DNA from: Chloroflexota bacterium
Lineage (GTDB): Bacteria > Chloroflexota > Limnocylindria > P2-11E
Direction: 5' to 3'
NCBI GenBank assembly: GCA_005881885.1
Contig: VBDX01000150.1
Span: 1 to 64,000, forward strand
DNA: 64,000 bases
Shown: positions 59,853-64,000 of the stretch, in pieces
Layout: the number at the start of each line of letters is the position of its first letter
Position numbering within the stretch: the first letter of the stretch is position 1
Made by a program: the position numbers and the translations under genes
The notes under the pieces: generated by a model
Told to the model about the DNA's origin: nothing
The model's database searches: none
The model's input: the letters and a program-made list of their open reading frames with translations, nothing else

Positions 59853-60991
59853 CAGAGCGCGGCGCGGTAGAGCGCTTCGATGTCCTCGAGCTTTGTCTCG
59901 CGGGGATTGACGAGGATATTTCCCGACTGGATCGCGTCCTTGGACATGCTCGGGATCGCGTCCTCGGTCACACCGTATTCGGAGAGCTTCGGCTTGATGC
60001 CGACCTCGTTGTTGAGCTGGAACACGCGCTTGACCGCGGCCTGCGCATCCTTCTTCGTACCCAGCGCTTCGCCGACGGTCGCGTACGCTTCGGGCGCAGC
60101 CGTGCGATTGAAGTCCATGACATGCGGAAGGAGCACGGCGACCGCGGTCCCGTGAGCGACGTGACACCAGCCGCCGAGCGGGAGCGCCATCGCATGGACG
60201 TTGCCCAGTCGGGTGTTCGAGAACGCGAGGCTCGCCGAGACGACGGCTCGCATCATCCGTTCGCGCGCTTCCATGTCGGCGCCGTCCTTTACGGCGGCGC
60301 CGAGCGCCTGCCCGGCATCGCGGATCGCCTCGAGCGCGAGGACCTGCGTCATGGGATACGCGTTCTTGCACACGAACGACTCGATCGCGTGCACCAGCGT
60401 GTCCATACCGGTGATCGCGGTGATGAAGGGCGGGCAGGTACGCGTCATCTCGGGATCTTCGAGGGCGAAGAGCGCGGTCGCGTTCGGGCTGATGATCACG
60501 AGCTTCTTGTGCTGCTCCGGATCGGCGATGACGCTGTTGATGGTGATCTCGGCACCGGTGCCGGCGGTCGTCGGGACGGCCACGACCGGCGCCGCGGGCT
60601 TCGGCACTTTGTCGATGCCGACGTAGTCGAGCACGGTGCCGCCGTTCGCGAGAAGGGTTGCGGCCATCTTCGCGGTGTCGATCGCCGAGCCGCCGCCGAC
60701 GGCCACGAACGCGTCCGCGCGCATCTCGCGTGCGCGCTCGTAGCAGCGCTGCACCTCGCCCACCCCAGGATCGGGCACGACCTCGTCGTACACCTCGTAG
60801 GTGAAGCCGCCCTCCCGGAGGCGCTCCTCGATCGGCTGCACGAGCCCGGCATCGCGCACGCCCTTGTCCGTGACCACGAGCACGCGTTTCGCGCCGACCT
60901 GCTGCAGCGGCGTCGCGACGGTGAGCGCCACGCCGCGTCCGAAGCTGATGCGCGTGGGGATGCGGAAGACATCGACGCGTGTGGGGGTCAC
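59852..60991 (-). CDS. Iron-type alcohol dehydrogenase
   Basis: A 379-residue group III dehydrogenase. NAD motif GGGSAIDTAK near 97-106, PTTAGTGAE near 141-149 and metal ligands Asp and His in MDTLVHAIE and in GNVHAMALPLGGWCHVAHG fit the family. It should oxidise alcohols or reduce aldehydes with NAD(P). No partner aldehyde dehydrogenase is in the window. First gene of the Nudix/HAD operon. Confidence 0.93.
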   Translation of the reverse strand: MTPTRVDVFRIPTRISFGRGVALTVATPLQQVGAKRVLVVTDKGVRDAGLVQPIEERLREGGFTYEVYDEVVPDPGVGEVQRCYERAREMRADAFVAVGGGSAIDTAKMAATLLANGGTVLDYVGIDKVPKPAAPVVAVPTTAGTGAEITINSVIADPEQHKKLVIISPNATALFALEDPEMTRTCPPFITAITGMDTLVHAIESFVCKNAYPMTQVLALEAIRDAGQALGAAVKDGADMEARERMMRAVVSASLAFSNTRLGNVHAMALPLGGWCHVAHGTAVAVLLPHVMDFNRTAAPEAYATVGEALGTKKDAQAAVKRVFQLNNEVGIKPKLSEYGVTEDAIPSMSKDAIQSGNILVNPRETKLEDIEALYRAAL

Positions 60992-61062
60992 GCGCCGAAG
61001 TTTAGGCGGCTATGCGCGAGTAGTCGCCGCTCTAGCGCGACAGCCGCCGTCTGCACGCGAGA

Positions 61063-61491
61063 CTAATCGGCACGCCGATCTTCCGGTGACGTCGAGAAGT
61101 GTTCGTTCAGCATCTCGACCGCCTCGTCCTTTGACAGCCTGCTGATCTCCACATCCGTCAGGTGCAAGTGCTTACGGAGTTGGAAGACGAGGCCCGCGCT
61201 CGGTTTGCGCGAGACCGGTGGAGGCGCAGGGTGGGCCGGCCGGGACGCGGGTTCGCCGCTGCGGATCGCCTGCCAGAACTCATCCTCACTGACTTTGAGC
61301 TCGACACGAAGGATGAAGTGGAAGAGTCCCGCGCCGATGTTGTCAGCCCCTTTTCCGCGTGACACCTCGGTCTGGAGGGCGGTGCCATCGGCGAGCACCT
61401 TCTTGTAGATGGCATGCTTTGTCGCTCGCTCCTGGTCCCACCTGTCGGCTTTGCAGAATGCAACGAGATCGCCCCAGGTCGGGGCCCTCAC
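61063..61491 (-). CDS. Probable toxin of a type II toxin-antitoxin pair
   Basis: A 142-residue protein from GTG 61491, overlapping the antitoxin stop (GTGA). The N-terminal half (MRAPTWGDLVAFCKADRWDQERATKHAIYKKVL, TEVSRGKGADNIGAGLFHFILR) resembles HicA-like cytotoxic repressors; the second half has a Pro-rich link and a helical end. By position it is the toxin. Its target, probably mRNA, is not shown by sequence. Confidence 0.6.
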   Translation of the reverse strand: MRAPTWGDLVAFCKADRWDQERATKHAIYKKVLADGTALQTEVSRGKGADNIGAGLFHFILRVELKVSEDEFWQAIRSGEPASRPAHPAPPPVSRKPSAGLVFQLRKHLHLTDVEISRLSKDEAVEMLNEHFSTSPEDRRAD

Positions 61492-61949
61492 GACGCCGCG
61501 GCTACCTGCCCCGGCTCAGTCTCGAGGAGCAGATCGAGTTGCTTGTCCGCAGGGGTGGCGCGAAAGCGCAGCAGCGGGAGGTAGTGCTTCGCCCGGTTCG
61601 GGGTGCGACGGTAGAACTCAAGCTGCGCAAAGTAGTCGTCCGCATACGCACGCAGCGCGTCAAGGAGGTCCGCGAGCGCTTCCTCGAACGTAGAGCCCGT
61701 GCCATGCAACCCGAATTCTTCGAGGCCGATCGAATACCCGCCGCCTTCGATGAAGACTTCCGTCTCGAAGCGGTGTTCGCGCAGCGCCTCAGCGAGATCG
61801 TCCCGGTCGACCACTACCACGCCTTCCTGGCCGCCACGCTGGCGTTCGATTACGACCGGCGAGTGCTCTTGGGTCGCACGGCGGACCATCGCCGAGAACC
61901 CCGCCTTGGCGTCGGCGTAGCCCATTGCCGGCTGCTGTCGCTTGTTCAC
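61488..61949 (-). CDS. Phd/HicB-like antitoxin
   Basis: A 153-residue protein from GTG 61949. Residues 1-55 have a Phd-like fold (GYADAKAGFSAMVRRATQEHSPVVIERQRGGQEGVVVVDRDDLAEAL), used for DNA binding, and the rest (TGSTFEEALADLLDALRAYADDYFAQ) is HicB-like. It should neutralise the toxin encoded downstream and repress its own promoter through the inverted repeat at 61961. Confidence 0.72.
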   Translation of the reverse strand: MNKRQQPAMGYADAKAGFSAMVRRATQEHSPVVIERQRGGQEGVVVVDRDDLAEALREHRFETEVFIEGGGYSIGLEEFGLHGTGSTFEEALADLLDALRAYADDYFAQLEFYRRTPNRAKHYLPLLRFRATPADKQLDLLLETEPGQVAAAS

Positions 61950-61960
61950 ACGACCATCCT

Positions 61961-61982
61961 GACCTATTAGACCTAATAGGTC
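61961..61982. promoter_or_regulatory. Palindromic operator of the toxin-antitoxin operon
   Basis: GACCTATTA, four bases, then TAATAGGTC: a perfect 9-bp inverted repeat 12 bases upstream of the antitoxin start. It is the most AT-rich patch nearby and should hold the promoter. Autoregulation by the antitoxin is the usual arrangement. Confidence 0.65.
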
Positions 61983-61989
61983 AATAGTG

Positions 61990-62320
61990 CTCCCGCAGTG
62001 CCGACGAGGATGGCACACCCGTTCTATTGGCGGTATCGCAGGAGATGATCGGTATGTCGAGTCCTCTGCGCTGTCGGTTCCCCGCATCAGTCGCCCTCGT
62101 CCCCAGACCAGTTGGATCGAAACTGTTGGTCGGCCGTGCCGACCCGGACCCGAACCGGTTGCGGCTAACCACGATCGGGCTCGTTGCCTCGGGTTCCGAG
62201 TTGAAGAAGCGGCCCGTCAACGCGTCGTACCAACGGTCCGCGCATGTAGTAGAGGCCGGAGGAATCGAGAAGCTGCCCGGCGTGTGCCGTTCCAACCTTC
62301 GTGCAAAGGTCGGCCAGGTA
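61990..62320 (-). pseudogene. Remnant of an RHS/YD-repeat protein C-terminus
   Basis: Two frames together rebuild an RHS core end: AGQLLDSSGLYYMRG in one frame, then RWYDALTGRFFNSEP and later SFDPTGLG in the next. An extra C near 62245 separates them. RHS proteins are large surface or toxin-delivery proteins; only the last 100 residues remain here. It lies just upstream of the toxin-antitoxin pair. Confidence 0.7.
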
Positions 62321-62330
62321 CTACTGAGGG

Positions 62331-62567
62331 CTAGGGTCGGGGACGGCCGCGCGTTTCGATAGCGGAACCCGCGTCAGGCGGCGTTCCGCGACGCACAGTT
62401 TTGCGGTCTCGCTCGCGATACGCGCGCCACGCGCGCCCGGGAAGCGTCTCGCCGTGATGGCCTTCGACGTACGCGTCGATGCGCGCGAGCAGCAGCGCAA
62501 TGAGCGCGGCGAACAGCGCGCGCCAGAGCGCGAAGAACAGCACACGGACGCAGCCCGCAAGACACAT
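62331..62567 (-). CDS. Small membrane protein downstream of the larA-like gene
   Basis: A 78-residue protein. One hydrophobic helix (VRVLFFALWRALFAALIALLLARIDAYVEG) lies at about 8-37 and is followed by a basic tail with AWRAYRERDRKTVRRG. The ATG stands three bases after the TAG that ends the larA frame containing LVPRALHTLPI. Function unknown. Confidence 0.5.
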   Translation of the reverse strand: MCLAGCVRVLFFALWRALFAALIALLLARIDAYVEGHHGETLPGRAWRAYRERDRKTVRRGTPPDAGSAIETRGRPRP

Positions 62568-62570
62568 CGG

Positions 62571-63828
62571 CTACGCCGTGACGCCGGACTGGACGATAGG
62601 CAGCGTGTGCAACGCGCGAGGCACGAGCAAGACCGATGCCCTCGCGGGCGACGACGATCTGACACCACTGCAGCGTGAGCGCGACCATGACCGCACGCTG
62701 CTCGCCGCCGGCGAAATGGCGGCGGGCCTCGTCCACGACCGCGGCGGGCGACGGTGCGCGCTCGAGCGCGGTGAAGAAGCGCTGCTCACCCGCTCCTCCG
62801 CCCGCGCCCTCATCGAGACGCGCGGGGATGATGATCGCGCCACCTTCGCGCACGACCGGTGTCGGCGCGAAGCGCAGATACGTCGCGGCCCGTGAGGCTT
62901 GATAGAGATTCACGTCCTTCGGATGCCCGACTCCGGCGATGACGATGTCGTACTGCTTCGCGATCGGCTGGGTGTACAGCGCCGCGGCCGTCGCGACCAG
63001 GTCGGCCAGCACCGCGTCCGGATCACCCGCGGCGACCGCGACCACCCGCTCGTGGTCGTCGGTCACCACGTTCAAGCAGAACAGGAGGCCCGCGCGCCGC
63101 GCGATCTCGCGCACCGTCTCGTGGAAGGGGTTCCCGTCGATCTTCGCGAGACGCACGCCGGGGTCTTCGAGGAAGCGCATGCCGTGCGTCGCCGTGATGA
63201 CGGGCTCGCCGCAGCAGCCGATCGCGACGGTCTTTCGACCGCCGGACCAGCCGGCGTACTGATGCGGCTCGACGATGCCCGTCGCCACGACGAGGTCGGC
63301 GTCCTTCACAAGCTTTTGCGTGAAACCCGGGACCCCGTACGGTGGGATCGCGCCGAGATCGGCCCACTTCGCCGGATCGCGGCCATCCGAGTCGACGACA
63401 CGAACGCGATCGACCACCGTCCCGAGCTTCTCGCGCTTCTCGGGATCGGTCGTCGCGCGATGCAGGCCGACGCCGATCATCACGGTGATCTCGGCGTCCG
63501 CGATCCCACCGGCGTTGAGCTCGTCGAGGAGGGGCGGAACGAGAACCGCATCCGGTGATGCCCGCGTGAGATCGGTGACCGCGATGATCGCGCGCGCCTT
63601 CCTTGGCGCGGCGCGCTTGCCTGCGTCGACTGCGAGCTTGCGGAGCGCGGGCGATCCGAGCGGCGCGGCGAGGCGGCGGATCGTTTCGGCGCGGAGGTCG
63701 CCGACCGGCGTCGCGGTGCCTGACTCGACGATGTCCAGATCGAACCAGGGCTGCAGCATGAACTCGAGCTCCCCCTCCCCGTAGGGCACTCGCTGGAATG
63801 GAGCGCCCCCCGGCGGAGCGTTCTGCAC
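62571..63828 (-). pseudogene. LarA/DUF2088-like nickel-pincer enzyme gene, frameshifted near its end
   Basis: Residues 1-410 match the LarA (lactate racemase/DUF2088) family: VTDLTRASPD, IGVGLHRATT, EPHQYAGWSGGRKTVAIGCCGE. LarA uses a nickel-pincer cofactor, in line with the NiCoT nickel carrier at 15609. After TLQWCQIVVAREGIG (near 62635) the main frame turns Arg-rich, whereas LLVPRALHTLPIVQSGVTA, the normal end, follows in another frame up to TAG 62571. About 35 residues appear to be missing between the two. The main frame could run on to 62374. The GTG start overlaps the upstream small gene (TAGTG). Confidence 0.72.
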
Positions 63829-63977
63829 TAGAGGAGCCGCAGGATGAGGAGGATCACGGCGATGACGAGGAGGACGTGGATGAGGTTTCCCGACTGCGGG
63901 ATGCTCGGGATGCGCGCGGGGCCGAAGTAACCGAGGAGCCAGAGGACGAGCAGGATGACGATGATGAGCTCGAGCAC
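63828..63977 (-). CDS. Lmo0937-like two-helix membrane protein
   Basis: A 49-residue protein from GTG 63977 with two helices (LELIIVILLVLWLLGYFGP; GNLIHVLLVIAVILLILRLL). It fits the small lmo0937/DUF5670-type membrane proteins. Its stop and the larA start overlap (TAGTG). Function unknown. Confidence 0.7.
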   Translation of the reverse strand: MLELIIVILLVLWLLGYFGPARIPSIPQSGNLIHVLLVIAVILLILRLL

Positions 63978-64000
63978 GGGCCTATGAAAGCACGATTCGC

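Noticed and set aside
62374-62570. Arg-rich C-terminal extension of the LarA-like frame.
   Set aside because: The true LarA-type ending is present in another frame, so this is read-through after a frameshift.

Overview
The window is high-GC, densely coded bacterial DNA with many GTG/TTG starts and many 4-base stop/start overlaps (ATGA, GTGA). The gene set points to a free-living, probably aerobic bacterium: system I cytochrome c maturation, several c-type cytochromes, a copper CopC-CopD protein, DXP isoprenoid synthesis and many receiver proteins. The style (receiver and MshEN fusions, DUF5667 next to an ECF sigma factor, STAND/BTAD regulators) fits Chloroflexota, perhaps a Limnocylindria-like lineage. 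That assignment is inference. No phage, IS element or CRISPR array was seen. Mobile or decaying DNA is limited to a LAGLIDADG gene after tRNA-His, an RHS remnant, a toxin-antitoxin pair and two broken genes.

Layout. 1-3080 (-): a very large reading frame leaving the left edge, ordered receiver, MshEN, membrane helix, FecR-like domain and a long collagen-like tract. 3170-5408: a pseudo-receiver membrane protein and a NarL-type two-component pair. 5409-6916: Trm112 and a subtilase, divergent across a perfect inverted repeat. 6760-12016 (-): Mrp ATPase, YcaQ/AlkX-like glycosylase, flippase and a membrane glycosyltransferase-like protein. 12079-17013: metal transport (CDF, ZIP, NiCoT) with two Fur-family regulators; a site close to the Nur box lies between NiCoT and its divergent regulator. 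17060-21228: exported copper/cytochrome proteins. 21225-23898 (-): TldD and a broken TldE.

24022-33052 holds an NYN nuclease-like protein, a solitary gas-vesicle GvpA homologue, a receiver, a TrxB-cNMP-domain fusion, an SGNH hydrolase, an SDR, DXS and a lysyl oxidase. 33162-34441 is an ECF sigma factor with a DUF5667 partner. 34445-43578 is the cytochrome c maturation locus, ccmAB and ccmCDEFGHI, separated by a diheme peroxidase and a Cys-rich regulator. tRNA-His (43645) is followed by the LAGLIDADG gene. 44730-48487 (-) has a second FecR protein, YvcK, an ornithine carbamoyltransferase with HDLP in place of HCLP, and a zinc-ribbon protein. 50255-51878 encodes a DUF47/PiT phosphate pair, followed by a 1069-residue STAND-TPR-BTAD regulator.

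The most novel-looking unit is 55364-58543. A secreted subtilase ends in eight Trp-Glu pentapeptide repeats, overlaps an HD-GYP membrane protein, and is followed by two tandem signal-peptide-bearing miniproteins whose 21- and 23-residue mature parts repeat the same Ser-Trp-Glu motif. The right end (58546-63977, -) has a HAD phosphatase, Nudix hydrolase, Fe-type alcohol dehydrogenase, a toxin-antitoxin pair under a perfect palindrome, an RHS remnant, a broken LarA-like gene and small membrane proteins.
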